From: Streptomyces griseochromogenes
GTDB taxonomy: Bacteria; Actinomycetota; Actinomycetes; Streptomycetales; Streptomycetaceae
NCBI RefSeq assembly: GCF_001542625.1
Contig: NZ_CP016279.1
Coordinates: forward strand, 8,680,001-8,744,000
Reading direction: 5' to 3'
Length of the DNA: 64,000 bases
The translations under genes and the position numbers were made by a program. Shown here in pieces: positions 37,001 to 44,809 of the stretch. Below the pieces are notes generated by a model, which ran no database searches, had not been told where the DNA came from, and saw only the letters and a list, made by a program, of their open reading frames with translations. Positions within the stretch are counted from its first letter, which is position 1; the number at the start of each line of letters is the position of its first letter.

Positions 37001-37166
37001 AGGCGCCCTGGTACGGCGCGACGACCGACACCATGGGCAGGTTGATGGTGGGCAGCAGCTGCTGCTTGATCTGGGGTATCGCGATCAGCCCGAAGACGAG
37101 CGCGACGATGGACATGAGGCCTATCAGGGCCCGCTGCGCGAGGCTGAATCTGGACAGCCAGGACAT
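34050..37166 (-). CDS. RND-family efflux permease (HAE1/SwrC type)
   Basis: The 1038-residue protein has the RND plan of twelve membrane segments in two repeats, each with a large outer loop. The start SLAQRALIGLMSIVALVFGLIAIPQIKQQLLP and GRVVDDSIVVLENIKRHL (proton-relay Asp pair in segment 4) are diagnostic. SwrC/YerP of Bacillus is a similar protein in a single-membrane organism. No membrane-fusion protein or outer channel gene is nearby, as expected for a monoderm. The two-component system upstream is transcribed in the same direction and could control it. Confidence 0.94.
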   Translation of the reverse strand: MSWLSRFSLAQRALIGLMSIVALVFGLIAIPQIKQQLLPTINLPMVSVVAPYQGASPDVVEKQVVEPIEDNLQGVDGITGVTSTASEGNAVIMASFDYGNDTKRIVSDVQQAVNRARNQFPDEVDPQVVSGSTDDMPTVVLAVTSDKDQQALADQLETTVVPTLKDIDGVGRVQITGKRDLQVAVTPNDAKLAQAGLTSAALGQALQAGGATVPAGSFDEKGANRTVQVGGGFTSLKQIQDLMVTGEAGKKPVRLGDVATVKEQPAPADSITRTDGRPSLAVNVTMDHDGSAVSISNAVKDQLPDLRRDLGAGAKLTVVSDQGPAVSKSIKGLTTEGALGLLFAVLIILVFLASVRSTLVTAVSIPLSVVLALIVLWTRGLSLNMLTLGALTIAIGRVVDDSIVVLENIKRHLGYGEERKDAILNAVREVAGAVTSSTLTTVAVFLPIGLVGGMVGALFGSFSITVTAALLASLLVSLTVVPVLSYWFLRAPKGTPEDAEEARRRAEEKEAKSRLQRFYVPVLRFATRRRLTSVLIAIVVLVVTFGMSGLLKTNFFDQGEQEVLTVKQELKPGTSLAATDAQAKRVEKLLASTEGVKDYQVTVGSSGFMAAFGGGTDTNQASYQVMLKDSKSYNDVQKHLEAELNKLKGIGTTTVSAGDGFGNQDLSVVVKASDPKVLSEAADRVRSTVAGLDHVTDVTSDLAQSVPRISVKANAKAAAAGFDDQKLGAAVAQAVRGTTTAKAILDDTERDVVVKSAKPATTLAQLKALRLGPVKLGDIANVELVDGPVSMTRIDGRRAATITARPTGDNTGAVSTQLQSKIKALKLPAGAEAQIGGVSSDQDDAFKNLGLAMLAAIAIVFMLLVATFRSLAQPLILLVSIPFAATGAIGLLVATGTPMGVPAMIGMLMLIGIVVTNAIVLIDLINQYRKQGYGVVEAVVEGGRHRLRPILMTALATIFALLPMALGVTGEGGFIAQPLAVVVIGGLISSTLLTLLLVPTLYAMLELRKERRAKKRAAKKGTPARTESVSDEPEPAGV

Positions 37167-37294
37167 GGTTCAGGGTCTCGTTTCCGTGAGCGGCAGAAGC
37201 GGCAGGCGCAGCCGGGCGCCCACCCCACCACCCTGGGCCATGCCGGACCGGGTTTTCGTAGGCCCCGGGTCCATTTCCTTATCCGGCCCCTACT

Positions 37295-37313
37295 CCGCGC
37301 GCAGTACGCGCGG
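37295..37313 (-). terminator. Hairpin after the response regulator gene
   Basis: CCGCGCG (37295-37301) and CGCGCGG (37307-37313) with a five-base loop lie 8 bases after the response regulator stop. It would separate the two-component operon from the RND gene. Confidence 0.5.
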
Positions 37314-37320
37314 GTGGAGA

Positions 37321-38001
37321 TCAGTCCATCCTCGGGCGTACCAGCCCCGACTCGTACGCGATGACGACGAGCTGGGCCCGGTCCCGGGCGCCGAGCTTGG
37401 CCATGGCCCGGTTGACGTGCGTCTTGACCGTCAGCGGGCTGACCTCCAGGCGTTCGGCGATCTCGTCGTTGGAGTGGCCGCCGGCGACCTGGACGAGCAC
37501 CTCCCGCTCCCGGCCGGTGAGCGCGCCGAGCCGCTCGGAGCGGGCGGGATCGCGGCCGTCGTCGCCGTCGCCCTGGGCGAGGAAGCGGGCGATCAGGCCC
37601 TTGGTGGCGGCGGGGGACAGCAACGCCTCGCCACCGGCGGCGACCCGGATGGCGTTCAGCAGTTCCTCGGGCTCGCTGCCCTTGCCGAGGAAGCCGGAGG
37701 CGCCCGCGCGCAGCGACTGGACCACGTAGTCGTCGACCTCGAAGGTGGTCAGGATGACCACGCGGACCTGGGCGAGCGACGGGTCGGCGCTGATCAGACG
37801 GGTGGCGGCGAGGCCGTCGGTGCCGGGCATCCGGATGTCCATGAGGACGACGTCGGCGCCCCGCTCCTTGGCCAGCCGGACCGCCTCGGCGCCGTCGGAG
37901 GCCTCACCGACCACCTCCATGTCGGGCTCGGAGTCGACCAGGACCCGGAACGCGCTGCGCAGCAGTGCCTGGTCGTCGGCGAGCAGGACACGGATCGTCA
38001 T
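37321..38001 (-). CDS. NarL/LuxR-family response regulator
   Basis: The 226-residue protein has a receiver domain (acidic pair in LLADDQALLRS, phosphoacceptor Asp in VLMDIRMPG, GFLGKGSE with the conserved Lys) and a C-terminal LuxR helix-turn-helix (LTGREREVLVQVAGGHSNDEIA, then SPLTVKTHVNR). It is paired with the histidine kinase directly upstream through an ATGA overlap. Its targets may include the downstream RND permease, but no site is known. Confidence 0.95.
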   Translation of the reverse strand: MTIRVLLADDQALLRSAFRVLVDSEPDMEVVGEASDGAEAVRLAKERGADVVLMDIRMPGTDGLAATRLISADPSLAQVRVVILTTFEVDDYVVQSLRAGASGFLGKGSEPEELLNAIRVAAGGEALLSPAATKGLIARFLAQGDGDDGRDPARSERLGALTGREREVLVQVAGGHSNDEIAERLEVSPLTVKTHVNRAMAKLGARDRAQLVVIAYESGLVRPRMD

Positions 38002-39218
38002 ACGGGCTCCCCCGGGGCCGTGGTGCGGGTCTGGACCGGCAGGATCGCATGGACGCGGAAGCCGCCGCCGTAGCGGGGTCCGGTGGTCAGGGTGCCGCCC
38101 AGGGCGGTGACCCGCTCCCGCATGCCGAGCAGTCCGTGCCCGCCGCCGGCCCCGGGCTCACCGGCCGCGCCCGCGCCGTCGTCCAGCACCGTGACCTCGA
38201 TCCGCGGTCCGACGCGTACGACGCTGACCTCGGCGCTGGCGTCCGGGCCCGCGTGCTTCTGCGCGTTGGTCAGGGCCTCCTGGACGATCCGGTAGGCGGC
38301 CAGGTCGACGGCGGCCGGGAGTTCGACGCCCTGGTCGGCGCGGGCCACCTCGACCGGGAGCCCGGCACTGCGGAAGGTGCCGGCCAGTTCTTCGAGACGG
38401 CTGAGGCCGGGAGCGGGTTCGGTGGGCGCCTCGGGGTCGCCGGACTGGCGCAGCAGGCCGACCGTGGCGCGCAGCTCGCCCAGCGCGGAACGGCTGGCCT
38501 CGCGGACGTGGGCGAGGGCCTCCTTGGCCTGGTCGGGCCGTTTGTCCATGACGTGCGCGGCGACTCCGGCCTGCACATTGACCAGCGCGATGTGGTGGGC
38601 GACCACGTCGTGCAGATCGCGGGCGATGCGCAGCCGCTCCTCGGCGACGCGGCGGCGGGCCTCCTCCTCGCGGGTGCGCTCGGCGCGCTCGGCGCGCTCC
38701 CGGATGGCCTGGACGACCGCGCGGCGGCTGCGTACGGCGTCCCCGGCGGTGGCGCCGATACCGGTCCAGGCGAGCACGCCGAGGTTCTCCTGGGCGTACC
38801 AGGGCAGGGTGCCGCCGAGCATGGCGGCGGCCGTCAGGACGGTCATGGTGAGCAGGCCGACGCGCCAGGTGGTGGTGCGGTCGGTGGTCGAGGCGACGGT
38901 GTAGAGGGCGACGACCGCGGACATGGCGACCGGGGCGCGCGGGTCGCCGGTGACGGACTCGACCACGGACAGAGTGCCGGTGAGGGCGAGGACCGTCTTG
39001 GGCGCGCGGCGGCGGAAGACGAGTGCGGCGGCGCCGAGGGCCATCAGGACCAGGCTGAGCGGGTCCGGGGTGCGGACGCCCCAGGTGACGCCGTTCTCCC
39101 CGCGGGGCACCACGAAGGATCCGGCGACCATGCACACCAGCACGCCGGCGGCGATGGCCGCGTCCAGCGCGAGGGGGTGTGCCTTGAGGCCGCACCGGGC
39201 GCGTTCGAGAGTGCTCAC
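37998..39218 (-). CDS. Sensor histidine kinase, HisKA_3 type
   Basis: The 406-residue kinase has an N-terminal domain with about five membrane helices and little outside loop (residues 15-150). A linker helix rich in Glu and Arg follows, then the dimerisation motif RIARDLHDVVAHHIALVNVQAG with the phosphorylated His, and the ATPase boxes (EALTNAQKHAG, DDGAGAAGEPGAGGGHGLLGM). The stimulus is probably membrane-borne. The GTG start at 39218 follows AAG directly; no clear ribosome site is seen. It is the first gene of a two-gene operon. Confidence 0.93.
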   Translation of the reverse strand: MSTLERARCGLKAHPLALDAAIAAGVLVCMVAGSFVVPRGENGVTWGVRTPDPLSLVLMALGAAALVFRRRAPKTVLALTGTLSVVESVTGDPRAPVAMSAVVALYTVASTTDRTTTWRVGLLTMTVLTAAAMLGGTLPWYAQENLGVLAWTGIGATAGDAVRSRRAVVQAIRERAERAERTREEEARRRVAEERLRIARDLHDVVAHHIALVNVQAGVAAHVMDKRPDQAKEALAHVREASRSALGELRATVGLLRQSGDPEAPTEPAPGLSRLEELAGTFRSAGLPVEVARADQGVELPAAVDLAAYRIVQEALTNAQKHAGPDASAEVSVVRVGPRIEVTVLDDGAGAAGEPGAGGGHGLLGMRERVTALGGTLTTGPRYGGGFRVHAILPVQTRTTAPGEPV

Positions 39219-39280
39219 CTTGTGAACAGTACGGGGCGCTGCGGCGAAGGTCTGCCGGCGTGCACCGGGTGCCGCCGCGC

Positions 39281-39330
39281 CCTGAAGGGGCGCGGGGAAC
39301 CGCGCGATCAGCCGCATGCGGCCCGCAGCC
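39281..39330 (+). repeat. Dispersed GC-rich intergenic repeat, copy 4
   Basis: AGGGGCGCGGGGAACCGCGC (39286-39305) followed by GATCAGCCGCATGCGG. It lies in the divergent gap between the histidine kinase and the DUF3616 gene and is the reverse orientation of copies 1-3. Confidence 0.7.
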
Positions 39331-39461
39331 GCCGTACGGCACGGCCCCGAGCTATTAGGCGTTCGGTCGGCTGACTGACCATCAGCTGTCAAGCGCTGTT
39401 GGCCGAGCCTGCTCAGCCTTCTCGTCGGCAATCGCACCCCCGTCGACGAAAGGCAGCCCCC

Positions 39462-40838
39462 GTGCGCCCTCTTTCGCTCCGCGTGCTCTGGTCCGCGGCC
39501 GCCCTCTCCCTCGCCTCGGCCACCGGCCTGGCCGGCCCCGCCCAGGCCATCACCTACGGCACGCCGACGATCAAGCTGTCGGCGGCCTGTCTGTCGGGCG
39601 CCGTCGGCAGCACCGGCGACCCGACGGTCACCCTCACGCTCGCGCAGAGCGGCGCGGACGCCTCCACGCTGACCGTGACGGCCACCAGGAGCAGCCGCAC
39701 CTCCGTGGCGGCCACGTCCGACGTCAAGATCACGGGCACCGGAAGCAGCCGTACCGTCTCGGTCACCGCACACGGCCAGGGCTATGCGGACCTCACGCTG
39801 AAGGTGACGGGCCTCGGCGGCAGGACGGCCACCACGACGCTGCACTACGCGGCTTCCCCGAGCGTCCGGTACTCCGCGGACGCCCGCTATCTCACCGGCG
39901 CCTCGGACGCCTCCGCCGCGGTCGACGTCGGGGGCGGCTACATCGTCGTCGGCAACGACGAGGACAACACCCTGCGGCTGTACGACGGCTCGGCCTCCGG
40001 CGCCCCGGTGAAGACCTGGGACCTGGACAGTGCGCTGGGTGCCGACAAGGAGGTCGACATCGAGGGCGCCACCCGTGTCGGGAACACCATCTACTGGACG
40101 GGTTCGCTCGGCAACAACAAGGACGGCGTGTACAAGCCCGACCGCAACACGGTGTTCACCACCACGGTCTCCGGCTCGGGCGCGGCCACCTCGCTCTCCT
40201 TCGGCACGGCCGGGCACCGCCTGCGCGACGACCTGGTGGCCTGGGACGAGGCGAACGGCGACCGGTACGGCTTCGCCGCCGCGACGGCCGACGGACAGAC
40301 CCCGAAGCAGGTGGACGGCTTCAACGTGGAGGGGCTGGAGTTCGCGCCGGGCTCGGCCACCACCGCCTACGTCGGCTTCCGGGCTCCGCTGGTGCCGCCG
40401 CAGTCGGGCGGGAAGGCGCTGATCGTGCCGGTGACCGACATGGACCGGGTGGTCCACGGTGCCGAGGCCACGTTCGGTACGCCGATCGAGCTGGACCTCG
40501 GCGGTCTGTCCATCCGTGATCTGCGCCGGAACGACAAGGGGCAGTTCCTGATCCTCGCCGGATCCTGGGCGGCCGACGACAACAGCGACCCGTACGCCCT
40601 GTACGAGTGGGACGGGGTCGCCGGACACCAGCCCGTGAAGAAGCTGGACCTGCCGACCACGGACGTGGGCGGCTGGGAGTCCGTCGTGTCCGTGCCCGAC
40701 CTGGAGGTCTCCGGGGCCCGGGTGCAGCTGATCACCGACGACGGGTCCGCCGACCTCTACGGCGACGGCGTCGAGGCGAAGGACCTCAGCCACCCGGAGT
40801 GGCAGAAGTCCCGCAGCACCTGGTTCACCCTGAGCTGA
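39462..40838 (+). CDS. Secreted DUF3616 protein
   Basis: The 458-residue protein has a Sec signal peptide (LWSAAALSLASATGLAGPAQA) and a domain of about 120 residues that looks immunoglobulin-like and Ser/Thr-rich. A beta-propeller-like DUF3616 region follows (VGNDEDNTLRLYD, IEGATRVGNTIYWTGSLG, NVEGLEFAPGS, VPVTDMDRVVHG, LDLGGLSIRDLRR). The function is unknown; binding or phosphoesterase-like roles have been suggested for related propellers. The GTG at 39462 has GAAAGG 9 bases upstream. It is convergent with pspAA. Confidence 0.85.
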   Translation: MRPLSLRVLWSAAALSLASATGLAGPAQAITYGTPTIKLSAACLSGAVGSTGDPTVTLTLAQSGADASTLTVTATRSSRTSVAATSDVKITGTGSSRTVSVTAHGQGYADLTLKVTGLGGRTATTTLHYAASPSVRYSADARYLTGASDASAAVDVGGGYIVVGNDEDNTLRLYDGSASGAPVKTWDLDSALGADKEVDIEGATRVGNTIYWTGSLGNNKDGVYKPDRNTVFTTTVSGSGAATSLSFGTAGHRLRDDLVAWDEANGDRYGFAAATADGQTPKQVDGFNVEGLEFAPGSATTAYVGFRAPLVPPQSGGKALIVPVTDMDRVVHGAEATFGTPIELDLGGLSIRDLRRNDKGQFLILAGSWAADDNSDPYALYEWDGVAGHQPVKKLDLPTTDVGGWESVVSVPDLEVSGARVQLITDDGSADLYGDGVEAKDLSHPEWQKSRSTWFTLS

Positions 40839-40839
40839 C

Positions 40840-40861
40840 CCGGGCCGGGCTCAGCCCGGGA
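40840..40861. terminator. Small hairpin between DUF3616 and pspAA genes
   Basis: CCCGGGC (40840-40846) pairs with GCCCGGG (40855-40861). It sits between the two convergent stop codons and overlaps the end of pspAA. It may act in both directions. Confidence 0.45.
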
Positions 40862-41129
40862 TCAGCCCGTCGTCGCTGAGCATCTGCCGGACCTCGTCCA
40901 GGGAGGCGTCCGCCGCCGGCAGGATCAGCTCCGAGGGCTCCAGCGCGTCGTCCGGCAGCGGAGTACCGAGCTGCCGGACGGCGTCCAGGAGAGCGGCGAG
41001 CGTGCGGCGGAAACCCTCCTCGTCACCGCTCTCCATCTCCGCCAGCAGCTCGTCGTCCAGCTTGTTGAGCTCGCTGAAGTGGGAGTCGGCCAGCTTCACC
41101 TGGCCCTCCCCCATGATCCGTACGATCAC
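40851..41129 (-). CDS. pspAA: PspA-associated protein PspAA
   Basis: The 92-residue protein opens with MIVRIMGEGQVKLADSHFSE, the typical start of PspAA, a small alpha-beta protein encoded with PspA in actinobacteria and archaea. It probably binds PspA and tunes its action at stressed membranes. It follows pspA by 33 bases on the same strand, so the two are surely co-transcribed. The C-terminal half is acidic and helical (LEPSELILPAADASLDEV). Confidence 0.9.
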   Translation of the reverse strand: MIVRIMGEGQVKLADSHFSELNKLDDELLAEMESGDEEGFRRTLAALLDAVRQLGTPLPDDALEPSELILPAADASLDEVRQMLSDDGLIPG

Positions 41130-41162
41130 GTCGCCTCCTCGGCTCCGGGCCCCGGCGCCGGG

Positions 41163-41954
41163 CTACTGCTTGTCGAAGCGCGGGGTGTCCTGCGGGTGCT
41201 GCTGGGACTGCGCCTGGCCGGTGCCGCCCTCGATCGCCTGCTGCGGCGATCCTCCGGCCAGCTCCGCCTTCATGCGCTGCAGCTCCAGCTCTACATCCGT
41301 ACCACCGGAGATGCGGTCCAGCTCGGCCGTCAGGTCGTCCTTGGCCATGCCGGTCGGGTCGTCCAGGGCGCCGGAGGCGAGCAGCTCGTCGATGGCGCCG
41401 GCCCGGGCCTGGAGCTGGGCGGTCTTGTCCTCGGCGCGCTGGATGGCGAGGCCGACGTCGCCCATCTCCTCGGAGATGCCGGAGAAGGCCTCACCGATCC
41501 GGGTCTGGGCCTGGGCGGCGGTGTAGGTGGCCTTGATGGTCTCCTTCTTCGTACGGAAGGCGTCGACCTTGGCCTGCAGCCGCTGGGCCGCCAGGGTGAG
41601 CTTCTCCTCCTCGCCCTGGAGGGTCGTGTGCTGCGTCTCCAGGTCCGTCACCTGCTGCTGCAGGGCGGAACGGCGGGAGAGCGCCTCACGGGCCAGATCC
41701 TCGCGGCCGAGCGCGAGCGCCTTGCGGCCCTGGTCCTCCAGCTTGGACGACTGCTGCTGCAGCTGGTTGAGCTGGAGTTCGAGGCGCTTGCGGGAGGTCG
41801 CCACGTCGGCGACTCCGCGGCGCACCTTCTGCAGCAGCTCCAGCTGCTTCTGGTACGAGTAATCGAGGGTCTCGCGCGGGTCCTCGGCCCGGTCAAGGGC
41901 CTTGTTCGCCTTCGCGCGGAAGATCATCCCCATACGCTTCATGACACCGCTCAT
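41163..41954 (-). CDS. pspA: PspA/IM30/Vipp1 membrane-stress protein
   Basis: The 263-residue protein is one long coiled coil (about 25-190) with an amphipathic N-terminal helix (GVMKRMGMIFRAKANKALD), as in ESCRT-III-like PspA proteins that coat and repair damaged membranes. The motif EDPRETLDYSYQKQLELLQKVRR is typical of the actinobacterial form. The C-terminus is Gln- and Pro-rich and disordered. A possible sigma-E promoter (GGAAC and GTCT) lies about 235 bases upstream. Confidence 0.95.
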   Translation of the reverse strand: MSGVMKRMGMIFRAKANKALDRAEDPRETLDYSYQKQLELLQKVRRGVADVATSRKRLELQLNQLQQQSSKLEDQGRKALALGREDLAREALSRRSALQQQVTDLETQHTTLQGEEEKLTLAAQRLQAKVDAFRTKKETIKATYTAAQAQTRIGEAFSGISEEMGDVGLAIQRAEDKTAQLQARAGAIDELLASGALDDPTGMAKDDLTAELDRISGGTDVELELQRMKAELAGGSPQQAIEGGTGQAQSQQHPQDTPRFDKQ

Positions 41955-42189
41955 GGGCTTCGCGCGCCCCCTTCTGACGGACTCCAGCTCACCGATGCTG
42001 CGACAGAACCCACAGTACGGGCCCTGACTCCATTACCGCACTGTTCCGGGGGTGATGCGCTCATCCCCAAGAACGACTGCGGACGATATCGCTCCGGCGT
42101 GAGGAGTAGGTGAGCCTCGGGGTGAGGTCCTCCGGCATCCTCGGTGACCGCCGGGTGAAGCGTCTGCAACGTCCCCTCTGTCCCCCTAC

Positions 42190-42216
42190 AGACGTCCGGT
42201 GTTGCCGGATCGTTCC
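42190..42216 (-). promoter_or_regulatory. Possible sigma-E promoter for pspA
   Basis: On the minus strand GGAAC (42216-42212) is followed after 18 bases by GTCT (42193-42190). Streptomyces sigma-E promoters have GGAAC and GTCT with similar spacing, and pspA genes are often under ECF sigma control. The resulting leader of about 225 bases is long. Confidence 0.4.
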
Positions 42217-42249
42217 CCGGTCGACTGGGGTCCATGCGCGGGTAGCCCT

Positions 42250-42255
42250 TACGCT
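42250..42255 (+). promoter_or_regulatory. -10 element for a leaderless DUF3043 transcript
   Basis: TACGCT ends 8 bases before GTG 42264, so transcription would start at or next to the start codon. No ribosome site is present. Confidence 0.5.
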
Positions 42256-42263
42256 TGGGTTTT

Positions 42264-42860
42264 GTGTTCCGTAGCCGTGCCAAGGAAGAGAAGGCCCCCG
42301 CCGACAAGGCGGCGGTGACCGACTCCAAGCAGCCCCGAGACCCGCAGGCCCCCAAGGGCAGGCCCACGCCCAAGCGCAGCGAGGCCCAGTCCCAGCGCCG
42401 CAGTGTCGCCAACACGCCGACGACGCGCAAGGACGCCGCCAAGCGTCAGCGCGAGGAGCGCCGTCAGGCGCTGGACCGGCAGCGTCAGGCGCTGGCCGGC
42501 GGCGACGAGCGGTACCTGCCGGCCCGCGACAAGGGTCCGGTCCGCAAGTTCGCCCGGGACTGGGTGGACTCACGGTTCAACGTGGCGGAGTTCTTCCTGC
42601 CGCTGGCCGTGGTGATCCTGGTGCTGAGCGTGGTGCGGGTGCCCGCGATCCAGGCCGTGGCGCTGTGGCTGTGGCTCGTCGTGATCGTGCTGATCGTGCT
42701 CGACGCGGCCGTCAGCGGAATCCGGCTCAGGAAGCGGCTGGCGGAGCGGTTCCCCGACCAGAACCGCCGGGGCGCCGTCCCCTACGCCCTGATGCGCTCC
42801 CTCCAGATGCGCCGGCTCCGGCTGCCCAAGCCGCAGGTCAAGCGCGGAGAGCGGCCCTGA
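42264..42860 (+). CDS. DUF3043 membrane protein
   Basis: The 198-residue protein has a highly basic disordered N-terminal half (KGRPTPKRSEAQSQRRS, RKDAAKRQREERR) and two adjacent membrane helices near 110-155 (FFLPLAVVILVLSVVRVP and LWLWLVVIVLIVL). It ends in a basic tail. This is a conserved actinobacterial family of unknown role. GTG 42264 is preferred over the TTG at 42255 because of the -10 position and the usual MFRSR start. Its stop overlaps the start of the methyltransferase gene. Confidence 0.88.
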   Translation: MFRSRAKEEKAPADKAAVTDSKQPRDPQAPKGRPTPKRSEAQSQRRSVANTPTTRKDAAKRQREERRQALDRQRQALAGGDERYLPARDKGPVRKFARDWVDSRFNVAEFFLPLAVVILVLSVVRVPAIQAVALWLWLVVIVLIVLDAAVSGIRLRKRLAERFPDQNRRGAVPYALMRSLQMRRLRLPKPQVKRGERP

Positions 42861-43645
42861 GCGCAGACGCCTTCACCGGGGGTGCGGCCGAATCCTGGCT
42901 GCACAAGCTGGGCGGGCTGCGTGATGTCGTACGGCAGGAGCTGGTGGCCCGGCAGCTCGACGAGCAGATAGCCGGGCGGTTCCCGGTCGGGCAGCGGCTG
43001 CGGGTGCTCGACGTGGGGATGGGCCAGGGCACACAGGCGCTCAGGCTGGCCCGGCTCGGTCACCAGGTGACCGGCGTCGAGCAGGAGGCCACGATGATCG
43101 CGGCCGCGCGCGAGGCCCTCGCCGGTGAGCCGGAAGGTATCCGCGAGCGGGTCCGGCTGGTGCAGGGCGACGGGCGGGACACCGGTGTGCACTTCCTGCC
43201 GGGCAGCTTCGACGTGGTGCTCTGCCACGGCGTCCTGATGTACGTCGAGGAACCCGACCCGCTGGTGGCCGGTCTGGCCCGGATGCTCGCACCGGGCGGG
43301 CTGCTGTCGCTGCTGGTGCGCAACGGCGACGCGCTCGCCATGCGGCCGGGCCTGTCCGGGGACTGGGCGGGAGCACTGTCCGCCTTCGGCACCACCGCCT
43401 ACCGCAACCGCCTCGGCCTCGATGTACGCGCCGACCGGCTCTCGGCGCTCACCGCCACGCTCGCCGGCATCGCCGCCCCGCTGCACGCCTGGTACGGCGT
43501 ACGGGTCTTCACCGACACGGCGGAGGACGACGCGGAGATCCCCGGGGACCTGGAGACCTTGCTGGCGGTCGAGGAGCGTGCCGGGCGGACGGATCCCTAC
43601 CGGGGTGTCGCGGCGCTGCTGCACCTGTGCGGGGTGCGGGGCTGA
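42857..43645 (+). CDS. Class I SAM-dependent methyltransferase with probable CTG start
   Basis: The 262-residue Rossmann-fold methyltransferase has motif I VLDVGMGQGTQALRLARLG, an acidic end of strand 2 (GVEQEATM) and FDVVLCHGVLMYVEEPDPL. It resembles CmoA/SmtA-type proteins, but the substrate is unknown. The only start consistent with full N-terminal homology (LSADAFTGGAAESWLHKLGG) is CTG 42857, which overlaps the DUF3043 stop as CTGA and has GGAGAG 6 bases upstream. An ATG or GTG at this spot would be normal, so a non-canonical start is likely. Otherwise a much later GTG would remove about 30 residues. Confidence 0.82.
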   Translation: MSADAFTGGAAESWLHKLGGLRDVVRQELVARQLDEQIAGRFPVGQRLRVLDVGMGQGTQALRLARLGHQVTGVEQEATMIAAAREALAGEPEGIRERVRLVQGDGRDTGVHFLPGSFDVVLCHGVLMYVEEPDPLVAGLARMLAPGGLLSLLVRNGDALAMRPGLSGDWAGALSAFGTTAYRNRLGLDVRADRLSALTATLAGIAAPLHAWYGVRVFTDTAEDDAEIPGDLETLLAVEERAGRTDPYRGVAALLHLCGVRG

Positions 43646-43701
43646 GCCCGTTCGGACGTACCCGACAGGCTCGGTGATCATCCCGACGTGAGACTCGGGG
43701 C

Positions 43702-44772
43702 ATGGACGCATCCCGTACCCGTGCCCTGTGGAGGGTCGCCTGCGCCGCCGTCCTCCTGTGTGCCGCGCCGACGGCCTCCGGCTGCACGGCCCCGAAGCCG
43801 CCCGCCGAGAAGGGCGACTCGACCACCCCGGCCGCGCTCCCCCTGTCCGCGGTCGACCTGCAGAACCAGTACCTGAAGGTCATCAGGGAGGTCCTGCCGT
43901 CGGTCGTGCAGATCCAGGCGAGCCATGATCTGGGCTCCGGTGTGGTGTACGACGCGCAGGGGCACATCGTCACCAACGCGCATGTGGTCGGCTCCGAGAA
44001 GAGCTTCGAGGTGACCACCGCCAACAGCGAGGAGCCGTTCACCGCCCGCCTGGTGTACTCGTACCCGGACCAGGACCTTGCGGTGATCAAGCTGGACAAG
44101 GCGCCCGCCGGGCTGAAGCCGGCGGTGCTCGGGAGCTCCGAGAGGGTGGAGGTCGGCCAGATCGTGCTGGCCATGGGTTCACCGCTCGGGCTGTCGTCCA
44201 GCGTGACCCAGGGCATCGTCTCGGCGACCGGACGGACCGTCAGCGAGGGCAGCTCGGGCGGGGGCACGGGCGCCACCATCGCGAACATGGTCCAGACGTC
44301 GGCCGCGATCAACCCGGGCAACAGCGGGGGCGCCCTGGTCAACCTCGACGGGCGGGTCGTCGGCATCCCCACGCTCGCCGCCACCGATCCCGATCTGGGC
44401 GGCAGCGCGGCGCCGGGCATCGGGTTCGCCATCCCGGCGTCGATGGTGAAGACGGTCGCCGGCCAGATCGTCAAGAGCGGCAAGGTCGTCGACTCGGGGC
44501 GGGCCGCGCTCGGCGTGACCGTGCGGACGGTCGTGGACGACAGCTACCAGCCGGCCGGGGTCGCGCTGGTCAGCATCAGGAGCGGCGGGGCGGCCGACAA
44601 GGCGGGGCTGCGGCCGGGCGATGTGATCACCAAGCTGGACGGCACAGCGGTCACCACGACCACGGAGCTCTCCGAGGCGCTGGCGGCGGACAGACCGGGG
44701 CAGCGGTTGAAGGTGGCCTTCCAGCGCGAAGGCGACGAGAAGAGTGCGGAGGTGACGCTGGGCGAGCAGTGA
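43702..44772 (+). CDS. HtrA/DegP-like lipoprotein serine protease
   Basis: The 356-residue protein has a lipoprotein signal (ASGC, Cys28), a trypsin-like domain with the triad His94 (TNAHVVG), Asp125 (DQDLAVIKL) and Ser208 (NPGNSGGAL), and a C-terminal PDZ domain (about 250-350, GVALVSIRSGGAADKAGLRPGDVITKLDG). It degrades or refolds misfolded extracytoplasmic proteins. Being lipid-anchored, it differs from the usual HtrA with an N-terminal membrane helix. It is convergent with a small gene across a perfect terminator. Confidence 0.94.
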   Translation: MDASRTRALWRVACAAVLLCAAPTASGCTAPKPPAEKGDSTTPAALPLSAVDLQNQYLKVIREVLPSVVQIQASHDLGSGVVYDAQGHIVTNAHVVGSEKSFEVTTANSEEPFTARLVYSYPDQDLAVIKLDKAPAGLKPAVLGSSERVEVGQIVLAMGSPLGLSSSVTQGIVSATGRTVSEGSSGGGTGATIANMVQTSAAINPGNSGGALVNLDGRVVGIPTLAATDPDLGGSAAPGIGFAIPASMVKTVAGQIVKSGKVVDSGRAALGVTVRTVVDDSYQPAGVALVSIRSGGAADKAGLRPGDVITKLDGTAVTTTTELSEALAADRPGQRLKVAFQREGDEKSAEVTLGEQ

Positions 44773-44796
44773 GGAGGGGACACCGCCCCTCCTCAC
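44769..44796. terminator. Bidirectional terminator after the HtrA-like gene
   Basis: Perfect 11-bp arms GTGAGGAGGGG (44769-44779) and CCCCTCCTCAC (44786-44796) with a six-base loop overlap the stop codon of the protease gene. It also lies 14 bases after the convergent small gene. Confidence 0.85.
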
Positions 44797-44809
44797 CCCT
44801 CCCGTCGGG

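Larger units (their letters stand above)
41955..42263. other. Divergent intergenic region pspA / DUF3043 gene
   Basis: This 309-base region carries a possible sigma-E-type promoter for pspA and a -10-like TACGCT for the DUF3043 gene. The remainder (about 41970-42180) shows no strong dyad or ORF with coding bias, and would be a long pspA leader if the sigma-E promoter is right. Confidence 0.45.

Noticed and set aside
33855..37364. A 1169-codon open frame on the plus strand
   Set aside because: It runs antisense to the RND permease gene. High-GC codon bias keeps the opposite frame open, and the translation is low-complexity with no conserved motif.
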